From Brachycybe producta (Eukaryota > Arthropoda > Diplopoda > Playtdesmida > Andrognathidae): a stretch of DNA of 64,000 nt. Positions 37,407-48,929 of the stretch are shown here, piece by piece. A program made the position numbers and the translations under genes. Location of the stretch: the NCBI GenBank assembly GCA_036925085.1, contig JAUPFP010000001.1, positions 8,457,502-8,521,501 on the forward strand, written 5' to 3'. Numbering within the stretch: position 1 is the first letter of the stretch; the number at the start of each line of letters is the position of its first letter. A model generated the notes under the pieces. The model did no database searches, was not told the origin of the DNA, and was given only the letters and a program-made list of their open reading frames with translations.

Positions 37407-38159
37407 CAAACGATTTGCTTTTTGTTGTTGTTTGTTTGTTTGTAAAATCTATTTCATTTAAATATTACAGTTCTTTTAGATGAAATTTTCTGAATTGTCT
37501 TAATATTAAATGTGAAGTTTTATCATTTTTGAAATTTATTCTTAAGGTCAATTACATCTAGTTCTGGTCAGTTTATTTCATATTTTTTTTATCCAAACTG
37601 TGGGAAGTCTTTATCAAATCTGACTTTTGTCTGCGAGGGGATTTAGCACTGTGTTTTTACAATTGTAGAAAATGTGTTCACATGCTGCTTTTTACTTTTG
37701 TTCCCCCCCCCCTCATTCTAGGCCTATAATACAGTATGATAAAAAATCTCCATTGTCCCCCACTATCAACATCAGTTTATAAATTGTTATTTAAATGGTA
37801 AGTCTATATGTTTTTCATGGAAAATATGTTGCATATTATGCAGATATGACAAAATCTTATTTTTTGCAATTTATTTTCTATTCAGAAATAGTATAGTTGA
37901 AGAAATGCAAAAAATACAGATTGTAGAAATGTGCTGTTATTGCAGAACACCCTATTTAATGGACCACATTTAAAATTGAATAACTTTGAAATCAAATATC
38001 TAACTCCAGGCTTAAAATTATTTTTTCTGTTACAGTGTTTATTGGGAACATTTTGCATTCAAGAAATTTCTTGTCGCTCTTCCCGTTCAAGTCTACTGAA
38101 TTTCCGAACTTGTGATTCCATAAACCAAAAAACTTTGTAATTCCCGCCTCAAATACAAG
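37407..38159. other. No gene seen
   Basis: AT-rich 3' flank of the chitin deacetylase gene, with a C-run near 37705. No exon or element is recognisable. Confidence 0.5.
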
Positions 38160-38559
38160 AAAGAGATTTCAAATGACGTCTTATTATGACGTCATACATG
38201 TAACTGAAGGCGTTATTATTTTAACCAATGAGAAACAACCACACTAAAGGTGGTAAATAAATAAAACAAGAACAAATATGGCGCCTCCACTCAAAGTTCT
38301 GTCACGAGAGAGACGAAAAGCAACCGGAAATGGATAAATCAAGAGCGTCAAAACCGGAAGTGACGTCCTCTAAGATGGACGAGCAATACTTCGAAATTGC
38401 CACCAGATGGCGTATGCAGACGTCCAATAATTTGAAATTGCCACCAGATGGCGAATGCAGACGTCTAATAATTTGAAATTTCCCACCATTATGCTTTAGC
38501 CAAGATGACATGTTTATTGTGTCTTGTTTCTGGATAAAAATTTATATTTTTGTGAAAAA
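38160..38559 (+). promoter_or_regulatory. Housekeeping-type promoter with CRE, ETS and CTCF-like motifs
   Basis: Contains a perfect CRE, tgacgtca (38187-38194), and an ETS plus half-CRE composite, accggaagtgacgtc (38353-38367). There are YY1-like AAGATGG/ATATGGCG sites and two copies of ccaccagatggcg (38400-38412 and 38441-38453) within a 41-bp direct repeat. The motifs match the CTCF core CCASYAGRKGGC. No TATA box. It directly precedes the ATG at 38560. Confidence 0.5.
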
Positions 38560-41185
38560 ATGGTTAAACTTCGAGGAAGAACAACTTATAATTCTACATT
38601 ACAACCTCCCAAGAAAAAGGCCAAAACTGTTAACACAGGCAAGAATTTATTCATAACAAGAGTTAAAAAATGTGCATATATTTTTTTTAACTTGAAATTA
38701 TAGATCAAGAAACAAACGACGCTTTGCAGCAAAATGAAAACATATATGAAAATCAAATCAATGTTATACATCTAGAAAGTGATGAACATCCCATAATTAC
38801 ATGCGCGACTGATGAGCCTGTAACCAATGAAAATGAGGAAGTTGACAAACGACCACAAAGACACAGCACAATGACGTCCGTTGGACATCCAATGGGTTTA
38901 GTCAATGGATTATCATGATATCCAGTGGACCTCCATGAATATCCCAATTGCCTTTATTAGATGTCCTGTGGATGTCCGTATGTCCCACCTATGGATGTAG
39001 ATAGAACATCCATTATGGATGACTGTGGATATCCAGTGTGCATGCCATGGATGTAGGTAGAACATCCATCATGCATGACTGTGGATATTCAGTGTGCATG
39101 TTATGGATCTCTAAAGAATTTCTCCCAGAACATTGTTATTACATCCAGAAGATGCACAATGGATGTCCAAGGCTTCATGTAGAGCAGTGTTTCTGAAACT
39201 GTGGTCTGTGGCCCTCCAGTGGACCATGAGGTTCCTTCGGGTGGGCTGCAAACAAATCCAAAAAATGATCAATGTAAGTTGATCAATTTTTGGATTCTTC
39301 TGCAGCCGAATAAATATATTCATTGTGAGTGTAAATTGTCAATGACAAAACATTTGATACATGAATTTCACACTATAGTAAAATTATTCACCTTATTATT
39401 CTTTTATTTTCATATAAGAGTAAGAGCATAGATAAGTAGTTACAACTTCCTACTAGGCAAGAAACAATTCTAGAGCACATGTATTAACATTCGTTATCAC
39501 TTGTGTTCATTCATTCAGTAATTATTTTTCCTTGTTTCACATTCAAATCTTAAGTGCCAGTTAGTTTACTGTAACTTGCAAAAGGTTTAATGTCATGATT
39601 AATTTATGAACAAAAAAATTCCAAACTCCTTATTCTGCATTTCAGGATTAACACTATAAAAAGAAATTGATATTATTTTAGAAAATAGAATTTTTGAGAC
39701 TAAGCTTAGTTTGTTAGCATTTATTTCAGATCATAATGTTATGAATCTTTATGATCTTAAATAATTGCTAACAGACCAAGCTTAGTCTAAAGTTCTATTT
39801 TCTAAATTAATATCAAATCTAAAAGAATATCAACATGAAAATATTGTCTGTTTAAAGTTAACATACAAACATATAAGCCAGATGTAAAAATCATTACCTT
39901 AAAATTGCTGTTAAGTGATTAAGATACCCCTTCTGGTTTCTAAAATAATTTCAAGCTTTTCTTAATTTTACTCCTGAAAGACTGAATAACCAGAGTTGGG
40001 TTTGGTGTTCACAATTTAAAAGAACAACAAAAGGGAGAAAAACTAGCTAGCATAAAGAACTGACAATGTTCCCTTGAACTTTTAGACCTTTAGCATAAAT
40101 AATATTCTGGGGAATTCAATTTTAAAAAATCGAATTTTAGTTTTCCTAAGTTCGATTTTTAAGATTTTCTACTGCCATTGGCCAAGCACATTGAGGTACC
40201 TGAATGTGCTTGGCCAATGTGTTTATAAATGCAATGAATTTAGTAATCATAGCACAATATGGGAAGCAAAGGACTTAATAAAGAAACTGAAATACAAATG
40301 AATAATGAATGTCAACTTACACATGAAATTAAAAGACTTTTTCCATGAACCATCAATATGTAAAACCATTTAAAATGCTTCTTTTTTAAAAGTTTGCAAA
40401 CTTTGAAGTCACTTCTGTGCTCTTTTAGCAAACATACACCCTTTTATGATCCAACATTCCATAAGCCTTACCCAAACCCTCATTGCTTTTCCAAAACAGG
40501 ATTATAGGGTAGTACAGGTGGTACTTTTGCCACCCACTTAATGAAAACTTCCTTTTACAATCCTATATTACCTTAGGCCTTAGTTTACCTTAGTCAACAT
40601 GTATATACACTATACTTGTATAAGCAGTTGCTATAGATATCCATAAGACATCTTGTGGATATCTTCTAAAATGAATATTTAATATCCAGAAGATGTCCTT
40701 TAGATATCATAACGATGTACACTTTTGATATTCACAGGATGTCCTGTGGACATGCTGTGGTATATACATAAAATTAGTGTAATATTTAAATCACTATGAT
40801 ATAAATAGTTAGATATTTTATTATAACCTTAAAATTCATTAATAATGATAAAATTAAGTAAAAAAATTTTAAAATTTGATTTTTTTTGATGACATCAGTG
40901 GGATGTCTTAAGGATGTCCAAATTATCCCAGGACGTCTTGGACTTATTGTGGACATAACAGGACGTCCTGTGGATATTTTGTGCTGTGTGGGCAGTGCCT
41001 CTGAACACAGTAAAGGTAGACCAAAATGTACACCTACAAAGTTGAATAACCAAATAAAAATGTACTGCAACCAAATATTTCGGGCGAAGAAAAAGATTCT
41101 ACAGCTTCAAAAACAAATGGCTACTGTCAAATTACAAGGATTAAAAAGACATTTTAAATTGGAGACTGCCAGGGCCGTGCTTTGA
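38560..41185 (+). CDS. Unrecognised coding gene split by a transposable element
   Basis: Exon 1 (38560-38638, 26 codons) encodes a basic start with PPKKKAK, a nuclear-localisation-like motif. It ends CACAG followed by gcaag, a GC-AG type donor. Exon 2 starts at 38704 in matching phase and encodes an acidic stretch (NENEEVD). That frame runs into an inverted-repeat element at 38864. Just beyond the element, at about 41000-41185, an open stretch reads GRPKCTPTK then a lysine- and leucine-rich segment predicted as coiled coil, ending at a TGA at 41183-41185. The two parts may be one protein interrupted by the insertion, or the element may be intronic; no donor before it is convincing. A THAP-transposon-like or DNA-binding protein is possible, but I recognise no family. 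Confidence 0.4.
39667..39816. repeat. 150-bp palindromic element
   Basis: Arms ttgatattattttagaaaat...gactaagcttag and their complement ctaagcttagtc...ctaaattaatatcaa, about 45-50 bases each. Probably a MITE nested inside the 38864-40989 element. Confidence 0.8.
40176..40219. repeat. Near-perfect hairpin
   Basis: cattggccaagcacatt followed by gaggtacctg and the exact complement aatgtgcttggccaatg. The stem is 17 bp. Confidence 0.9.
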
Positions 41186-41616
41186 TACAAAGAGGCGGCC
41201 GCATCAGGTGGCACTGTAAGAGGGCAATCAAAATACAATTTGAACCATTCAATAATTAAAAATCTTTACGCAACGCTTTCCTATATCGGTCTGTTATTCC
41301 GATATTGATGTATAAGATTTATGATTTATCGCACGCCTTGGCGAGCACTCGCCGAAAGACTTTGGATCTGACAGCGCAAAGCTATTATTTTTGTTTGTAA
41401 CATACCACACGGCCACTCCTAAAAGCTGAGGCAGCAATTATCACAAAAGACAATTGCACGTGTTACGTGTTAATAGTTCTTTAAACTTACAATTATTGAC
41501 AATATTTGATTGTAATGTTAGTTTGTCTTGAGAAGGGCAAGCGGCCGTTCTGTGTTTAAATCAGGAAATCAGATATATAATATATCTGTATCAGTATAAT
41601 ATTTTTGCATTTATAC
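41186..41616. other. No gene seen
   Basis: Unique-looking sequence after the stop at 41185. No recognisable exon, RNA gene or element ends. Confidence 0.4.
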
Positions 41617-42127
41617 TGCGACGGACCTTTTTCCACGGGTAAAATCTGCGCGTTTCAAAACTAATCCAATGCGAAAAGAATAACAAGAATAAGTAAAGAT
41701 GGAAGTTTTATTCCAAGTAAAAATGAAAATGCGAACTGGTATTAAAATCACAACACAAAAAATAAATAATAACTTTGAGAAATTAAATTGAAGAACCTAG
41801 CCAAAATTGGGCATAGGTTGGGTGTTTAGAAAATTGGCCCCAAACAGAAAAATACAACTCTTTATATACCCTGAGAATCCAGAAGTCGGATTCTCATGGC
41901 ACAAACTTCTGATTGGTTAAATTAAGCTTTTTGGCTCGAATAGACCCATCAATGGATCGGACTATTTGGCCAAAATCCCTGACTCATCTTCTGTTATCAC
42001 ACTTATGTGATAACAGAAGAAAACAAACAAAGCAATTAAAAATTAACAAACCCACTCATGTGGAAAAAAGGGGAAATGTGTGATGACCCTATCATTTTCC
42101 CTTAGCAACAGTGCCCGTGATGTCACA
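41617..42127 (-). mobile_element. Candidate solo LTR
   Basis: On the minus strand it starts TGTGACATCACGG (42127), has TATATAAAG at 41860-41868 and AATAAA at 41707-41712, and could end GTCCGTCGCA at 41617. The TG...CA ends and the U3-R-U5 order fit an LTR. There is no matching target duplication and no second copy in the window, so the boundaries are provisional. Confidence 0.4.
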
Positions 42128-42990
42128 CCCTGACGTCATTGCCTCTGTTCTCTCCTCTCGTTAGCCTCTTAGTTCTTGGAAATAAGAATGAATGTTTGTA
42201 CGTGATGTTGCAACGCTATGGCTGCTTAAGGGTTAAACAGGTTTTATAGAAGCATGTTCTTTTGAGGCAGTTCTTTTTACCGCCAATTAAAACTGAACAC
42301 TTCACACTTTAATTATTTACTTTTCCAATTAAAATTCTCTTTTTGTTTCTAACTCTCTTGTATTTTCGAATATTTTATTAATATTGCATAGCCCAACATT
42401 GGAACATTGGCCCAATGTTGAGCATAGCAATTGAGTATTTTTAATGTCTTTTCTGTGGTTACAATAGAGTAACATTGGGACCCAGAATTCATTATTCATT
42501 TGCATACTGTGTAATGATTGGCCAATGTATATCACATGACCTATGCTTACATGTGTATATAAGTTGGGCTCTCATAAAATTTGGGTTCCAAGTTGTTCTG
42601 TTTCTGATATAGTTTCAGCCGGAAGCTATGCCCGGTTGAGTGTCTGCTCTGTTTCCGCTTGTCAACTGGAGGTGGACTGCCCGGTTGAATTCTGGTCTGC
42701 ACTCTGTTATAGGTGACCAGAAGCTATGAGCCTGGTTACACCTGGGTTTTGATCCCTGAGGGTCGTCAGAGGAAGGCAACTGCCAGGAAGATGCAGTGGA
42801 GCCACTGATTAGGGATCATCAGACCGACAGTTGGATGCAACAGACAGCATGGAAACAAAGTGATGGAACCAACAACGTCACGATTCATGATCGATTAGAA
42901 TAGTAGAATCATACTCAGATCCAACTTGTATTAATAATTGGCTGTATTGTGGAAACTCCACATAAGGTCTGTAAATAAAGATAACAGTAA
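42128..42990. other. No gene seen
   Basis: Contains imperfect repeats of tgcccggttga and ggaagctatg at 42620-42740, and short frames without recognisable domains. Nothing supportable as a gene. Confidence 0.4.
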
Positions 42991-42992
42991 CA

Positions 42993-43435
42993 CGTGGGTT
43001 AGGGTGTCCCAAAAAATCTTCTAAAACATTTCTCCCTTGTGAAATAATAATACCTGTAAAATTCCAGCTCATTTGAGCTATATTTAGAGGTCCCCCAATG
43101 GCTCACAAATCTATATGGCTATTACCATAGTTTTTTTTATATTACAAATGACAAATTTAAATTTAAAATAGAAATATTCACAAAAACTTATGCATTATTT
43201 AATTTTACAACATATTACTTATATCAAGTGTATAATGTATTGAAATTAAAATAATAATTTTGAAAAAAATAACCATACCAACTTGGAGACCCTTGGGGGA
43301 CCTCTAAATATTGTTCAAATTATCAGAAATTTTAATAATGTTACTATCTATAAATAAACTTTTCAGTGGGTATGCATTCACAGATTCTTAATTTTAATTT
43401 TCGACATTTTTAGGACACGCTAACGTGGGTTTGTC
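42993..43435. mobile_element. Mariner-like MITE candidate
   Basis: Ends carry gttagggtgtcccaaaaaat and, inverted, the complement of attttaggacacgctaac. Inner inverted repeats are exact: tatttagaggtcccccaa (about 43080) and ttgggggacctctaaata (about 43292). GGGTGTCCCAAAA-type ends are common in Tc1/mariner elements. No transposase is present. Confidence 0.55.
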
Positions 43436-43484
43436 ATTCTTTCAATAAGCCATATAGTAGGTCAATGCCACTGGTTGAACGTGT

Positions 43485-43785
43485 AGGTAATTTGCATAGG
43501 CTGCGCTGAAAAAGAATAGTCGACAGCCGGTTCTCCATCCCCTAGAGAAACTAGAGGACTACCTTGTAGTGTAGGGGTAGCTTTGGTAAGGGGCCCACCT
43601 GAGGTTATACAAATACATGTACCAATCACCTGCAACATTGTCTCCTATTTTCTAGCAGACGACACTTCGGCCGGTATTGGAAGTAAAAGCTGTCTGGAAA
43701 ATCGTCAGCTTTCCAATAGCAGACGACACTTTGGGCAACATTACACGATAAAATGAGGTGGAAGTGCGGGGTATGCAAATTACCT
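43485..43785. mobile_element. MITE candidate, about 300 bp
   Basis: Inverted ends aggtaatttgcata (43485-43498) and tatgcaaattacct (43772-43785), extending as imperfect arms. Inside is a direct repeat, tagcagacgacactt, at about 43658 and 43720. Confidence 0.5.
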
Positions 43786-44280
43786 GGAATTGGAAAGTTT
43801 GTTTGATTGGTGTTTGCCTACATTGTTACCGCGAAATTTAAAAATTCGGCTAAAGGTTAAAAGTCCGCGAAATTTTAATTTGGAATCAGTTTGAAAAAAT
43901 GTATCAATACGTGAATTCTACATTTTGGAAGTTTTAACCTTTGAATTGGAAGTGCTTCGCAAATCAGCTGGATCTGTAAGATTCCAGATCCAATCTTGCA
44001 TTTGATGGAGATCTGAGTTTTACTTGGAATTTAGAAATTTACACTTGAAAAAGGTGCATCGAAATTTGAATACTATAAATGGTGAGTTTCGATTTTTGTT
44101 TTCGAACCATTTTTGCCGCAAAATTTAAAATTCTTCTGCTTTATGGATAAAAGTTAATAATGTCAATAAATGTTGGATCGTCACATTAATTTTGAATTTG
44201 TTGAATCGACACGTGAATTTCGAGTTTTTAAAGTATTAACATTACGAGTTTGAGTGAAAATACAAAGTTGTTGTGAAGTA

Positions 44281-44440
44281 CACCGTGGGAAACGGACTTT
44301 TGTCCGTTATACCGCGGTAGAAACCGGTAAGGTCAAACTATGACCGTTCCTCACCGTGGGACACGAACTTTTGTCCGTGATACCACGGTTTTGCACGGTT
44401 CCATCCGTACGGTATTTTACGGACTTTTGTCCGTGAATTT
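44281..44440 (+). repeat. Triplicated hairpin in the retroelement leader
   Basis: The palindrome acggacttttgtccgt occurs at 44292-44307 and 44419-44434, with a near copy cacgaacttttgtccgtg at 44362-44379. They are embedded in repeats of caccgtggga and taccgcggt/taccacggt. They lie just ahead of the gag start. Confidence 0.75.
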
Positions 44441-44511
44441 ACCGTTTTCGACGGTGGAAACCCGCTATCTGGTGGCTTTGTCCAGATTTTACGGTTCATT
44501 TACGGTGAAAA

Positions 44512-45867
44512 ATGGAGCCAGCCCCAAAAGTACCGACGGAAGGTAGGGAAATTGGTGCGGATGCGGGTTTGGAGTTACGCAGCCGCGTAGTCGACCGTCC
44601 CCTTGGGATGCCGAAGGCGGAGTCCCCCTGGAGACAGGCGGCAAGGCGGTAGCGTGGACGGGAATTTCCCGGATGAATGGGTCACTGTGCGGAAACACCG
44701 CAGTGACATTCTCTTGGGAGAATACCCGTTAGAAGACAGTGGATCCGATGGTGATCTCATTGGGGAGGACGATCGGCCATGGCCGAATGTCCAAGTTTTC
44801 ACCGTTGCCTGTCCGGTTGGGCATGGGTTAGTGCCGCTGCTTGGACGCCTGCTCCAGCGGTTCCAGTGGAGGTTCAGGCGTTCGGGTTCTTTAACCCGGT
44901 CCACTCATTTGCTCGTTACGACGGTAGAGGACTTGGCGCCTTTTCTCCGCAAGTTCGAAGCGAAAGCCCGAGCTCAGCGCTGGACAGATGAGTCCTGTTG
45001 CAGTTTCTTTACGTTTCTGCTGGACGGTCCGGCGGAAGAGTACTACGCCACTTTGGTGGAAACTCTTCCTGACGTGACCTGGACTGAGCTGAAGGACGCT
45101 ATGCGTAGCCGCTTCAGCACAAGTAACCAGGATCGCCTCTGTTTCGGCGAATATGAGTCGATGAAACGGGGCTACCGAGTCTGTGCAGGCATTCTACTGG
45201 CGGTTCTTGGAACTGTCTGACCGAGAGCTGTCAGCTCATACGCTTCAAACGGAAACTCCTGGCGGCCATCACTGATCAATTGATCGGTTGTAAGGCCGGT
45301 ATGGTAGAAGCATATGCCAGAAAGGCACGGCTGGTGGAAGCCGACTTGCTTCTAACAGGTAAATTACCTAACCGTACTAGAGGGGTTCCTCAGGACAGGG
45401 CTAGCGCTCAGTCCTCGGGAACCACGGCTAGCTCTGGGAGCTCTGCCAAGGCTTCCTCTCCAAACCAAACAGGTGCGAAGGCTGCTGCACCGTCCAAGTA
45501 GGACAAAGCAGGAGCCAAGACCGGAGGCAAGAAGAGGAAGACGGCAGGCTCTGGTGGAGGTCAGCTGGCGGCAACGCCTCGAAGTACGGACTGTACAGGA
45601 GACTCACTCAGGCGACTAGGTCCTTGCTACGGGTGTAACCAGATGGGTCACCTGAAGAAGGATTGTCCGAAGGCTTCGGCCAAAAGACAGGTTGCCGGGG
45701 TGATGCCTGGCGAAAGCCAGAAGCTCCAGCCAACCACTGGCATTGCGCCGGTTTGGCTGGAGGGTTGTAAGTACCTGGCCACCATTCATGATGGCCAGTT
45801 CTACTATCGACTCGTGGAGGACGAAGAGAAATCTTCGGGAAACCGCCGCCGGTCGCCACCGAACTGA
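44512..45867 (+). pseudogene. Gag of gypsy-type element 1
   Basis: Starts at ATG 44512, then shifts frame twice. The capsid-like part around 44960-45180 has the retrotransposon gag signature: LLDGPAEEYYATL, then TWTELKDAMRSRFS. A later frame (from about 45240) continues RKLLAAITDQLIGC into a low-complexity Ser/Ala/Lys stretch with a TAG at 45499-45501. It ends with the nucleic-acid-binding knuckle CYGCNQMGHLKKDC (45625-45666). Capsid assembly and RNA packaging would be its role; frameshifts and the stop make it a pseudogene. Confidence 0.8.
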
Positions 45868-45932
45868 GTGGTGGGCGACCGGTTAAGCTTCAAAGCTCAG
45901 GTGCCTGTCAGGGCCTGGGTTCTGAGCGAGGG

Positions 45933-47580
45933 ATGTACCTCCGGGTGGTCTCCAAATATGTGGATGTCCTGCGTAAGGCAGGGGTGCCTCTGGCGAGGTC
46001 TGCGGACCCGGAAATTACCCAGTGGGTATTTCCATCGCCATGCTCCACATTGGAGGCCGTGTTCAGCCAGCTGGATCGCTGGTTTGCCCCCTCACCCTAC
46101 ATGCCTAGTGGTGAGGTGCTGGATCGTGCGCTCATCGAGCAGGCGGGAGGAGTTGGTGCGCCCATACCTCCTGCTGTGCCTGGGAAGTCTCTGGTTTCTG
46201 AGACAGTGTCCCAGCCTTCTGCACGTCTGGGATTACCGTCCGGTGTGGACGGTAAGGTGGACGGGATGCAGAAGGTCGATGGTGGGAACCCGCGGGTTCC
46301 CATTCCTGAGCTTCAGAGCCGGGCCTACGATGTAGGTTCACCACGGGTGTGGGTGTCGATTGGCAATCGTTTCTTGGAGATGATCGTAGACACCGGGGCC
46401 GACGTGTCGGTCTTAAGCATTGCGGTGGCACGAGTGATGGAGTTGCCTATAGAGGAACTAGCAGTTCCTTCATTCCTTCTTGGAATGGGTGGGCACTCCA
46501 TCGAGGTAGTAGGGGTCACAAATGTGGAATTGACCATCCACAAGAAAACCATCAAGGTGCCTCTCATTTTGGTGAAGGGAGTTGGGCGTTGATCGTGCAC
46601 CGGAAGGTTTACTTCCGGGAGAATGTCTGGACAGCACATCCGGACGTCCTCCAAGCTGCATTCACCGATCAAGCACTTGAAGAACCTAGGGAGGTGGAAG
46701 CAATTCCACCGCCGATACCAGGGGCTTTGCCTCCGGGACGGCAACTCCCAGTGGTTCCGCCTGCACTCGAGAAGGTCGACGGGTGGGTGAACATTGTTTC
46801 ACCAGAGCTGCCCGAGACCAGAACCTCTATTGGGCATGGAGAAGTTTGTTCTCTGCGACTGAGGAAGAATGTCTGGCTACCAGCCCACGTACGACGTGTC
46901 GTATCTGTGATGCTGGTAGAGCATGCCGGCCCTGGCCAGCTGCTTCTCGTGGAGCTGCACCGGAAAGCCTTAGGTGGACGTGGTGTGTTAGCCGTGGCAG
47001 GTATTGCCGCAGCTAACTGGCTTGGCATGTATGATATCTGGCTTGAAAACGTGGGAAATGCACCTATTGCCCTGGAAACAGGAGAGGGTGTAGCCACGGC
47101 TCAAGCTGTGGAGGCTGCCATCGTGGTAGGGCTGGAAGAGCCCTCTAAGTTGAGAAGGAGAGACCCCACTCAGGTGACGGTTCGACCAGGGGAGGCCTCG
47201 TCTAAGTTGAGAGGGGCGTCCGGAGACGGACGCCAAGTGCTCAATGTGACGACAGCTCCAACTCTCGAAGAGTGTCTTAAGATTGGGCCCAATCTGAAGC
47301 CTGAAGAGGCGAGACAGCTTCGGGAGTTCCTGCTGGCATGCCGGGATCATTTCGCGTTCGACTTTACAGAGTTGGGTGAAACCTCTCTGGTCGAACATAC
47401 GATCGATACCGGTGGGCAACCTCCAGTGCAAGAAGGATTGCATCGAACCGCTCCAGCGGCCAGAGCAGTCGAGAAAGAAGAGGTGGCGAAGATGTTGGAT
47501 GCAGGGGTTATCCAACCTTCGCATAGTCCCTACGCGAGCCCTATCTTGCTTGTTCGCAAGAAGGATGGTGGCCCCCCACG
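45933..47580 (+). pseudogene. Protease and start of reverse transcriptase, gypsy-type element 1
   Basis: The retropepsin active site VDTGADVSVL (Asp codon at 46389) lies in one frame that stops at 46592. A +2 frame takes over from about 46349 and continues to the pre-RT region FAFDFTELGE and then SPYASPILLVRKKDGG, the entry to the reverse transcriptase palm. The sequence then breaks off at about 47575, before the YxDD box. The polymerase core and most of RNase H are absent. Confidence 0.8.
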
Positions 47581-47585
47581 CTCTT

Positions 47586-48927
47586 TGCTATCTGCAGACA
47601 ACCAAAAACCTGCAAGGCAGGTTGGGGCATTGGCAGATGCAGCTACAAGAGTACCGGTTTAAGGTTCAGTATAGGAAGGGGACACTGCACGTGGATGCCG
47701 ACGCTTTAAGTCAGTATCTTGTTCGTGATGTGGCGGACCTTTCCTTGCCTGAATTCGTCAAAGCCGATGTAGGTGAGGTAATTTACCATATCCGTTCCGA
47801 GGTAGATTGGGTCAAGGAGCAAGAGGCCGATGGCTGGTGCTCCAAGGTGAAGAGTGAAATCTTCCGTGACCCCAACTCGAACCTCCGGTTCAAGTTTGTG
47901 GTGGCAGATGACTTCTTGTTTGCCATCAGGTCCATCCAGGATCGGTTGAGAACTGTACTGGTAGTTCCGAAGTCATGCAGGGCTTTCTGTCTAAGGAAGC
48001 TATATGACGTTCCCGAAGCTGGTCACATCGGGATGTTTAAGACCTACCAGAGACTGCGCTCACGCTTCTACTGGATCGGTATGAAGCGGGACATGGCCGA
48101 ATATGTTAAGTCATGTTTGGTGTGTCAAAGAGCGCGACAGTTCGCTCGAAGTCAGGGATTTCTCCAACCGATTGTGCCGGAGTACCCAGTTGATACCTGG
48201 GGAATGGACTTCGTTGGACAGTTTCCTGCCTCCGTGGGTGGAGTCACCTATGTGCTTATCATGGTTGACTATTTCACCCGGTATGGTGTGGCAAGGGCGG
48301 TACGAAGGGCCACGGCCGCCTGTGTTGTGAAGTTAATGAAGGACGAGATCCTTTCGGTGTATGGCACGCCGAAAGGTCTTGTCTCGGACTGTGGGTCCCA
48401 GTTCTCCAGCAAAGTCCTGCTGAAGTTCCGGCCGCGCTATAACATAGCGCATCACTTCACGACGGCGTACCATCCGCAAGCTAATGGGTTTACGGAGCAT
48501 ACGAACAAAACCGTAATGGAAACCATCAAGCGGTACCTTCATCCCCTTAAGGAACAGCGTGACTGGTGGGATAAATTACGGCCCGCCGTGTGGGCTTATA
48601 ACACAGCTGTCCAGGAGAGTACACAGGTCTCTCCGTATCAGTTGTTGTTTGGCCGTGAGCCTCGGATGGAGATTGATAACCTCCTTCTGAACGGTCCAGT
48701 CCGCGACTTGCCTGACCAGCAAGCCGTGGAAGAGCAGGCTCGTCAACGTTTGACGGCTGCTCAACGAAGGCAAAAAGAGCGGTATGACGCTGGCCGTGTG
48801 GAGCCTCCTCTGTATTAGCCTGGATTAGAGACCAGGCTGGGAAGCTCAGCCAGGCGAAGAAATGGAGCTTGGCTTATAAAGCTGAGAGGTGTACGGTGGT
48901 CGTGCGGTATTCTGACCTAGTCTACGA
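47586..48927 (+). pseudogene. RNase H tail and integrase of gypsy-type element 1
   Basis: Begins with the end of RNase H (YRKGTLHVDADALSQ). The zinc-binding domain has GH and CLVC, but its first zinc His is replaced by Tyr (LYDVPEAGH). The catalytic core is complete: Asp in WGMDFVGQF, Asp in VSDCGSQF and Glu in GFTEHTN, spaced as DX35E. An in-frame TAG follows at 48816-48818. The C-terminal domain resumes in another frame from about 48869, reading YSDLVYEIGTGR up to the repeat array. Integrase inserts element cDNA into the host genome. Confidence 0.85.
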
Positions 48928-48929
48928 GA

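Larger units (their letters stand above)
38864..40989. mobile_element. 2.1 kb inverted-repeat element with GGAYRTCC palindromes
   Basis: Begins cacagcacaa and ends ttgtgctgtg. Both sub-terminal regions (38875-39180 and 40620-40975) are packed with ggacatcc, ggatgtcc, ggatatcc and ggacgtcc-like words, many self-complementary. No transposase is encoded, so it would depend on an autonomous relative. No target-site duplication is clear. The interior holds two further palindromes and a hAT-like end (gtttctgaaactgtggtc near 39190). Confidence 0.6.
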
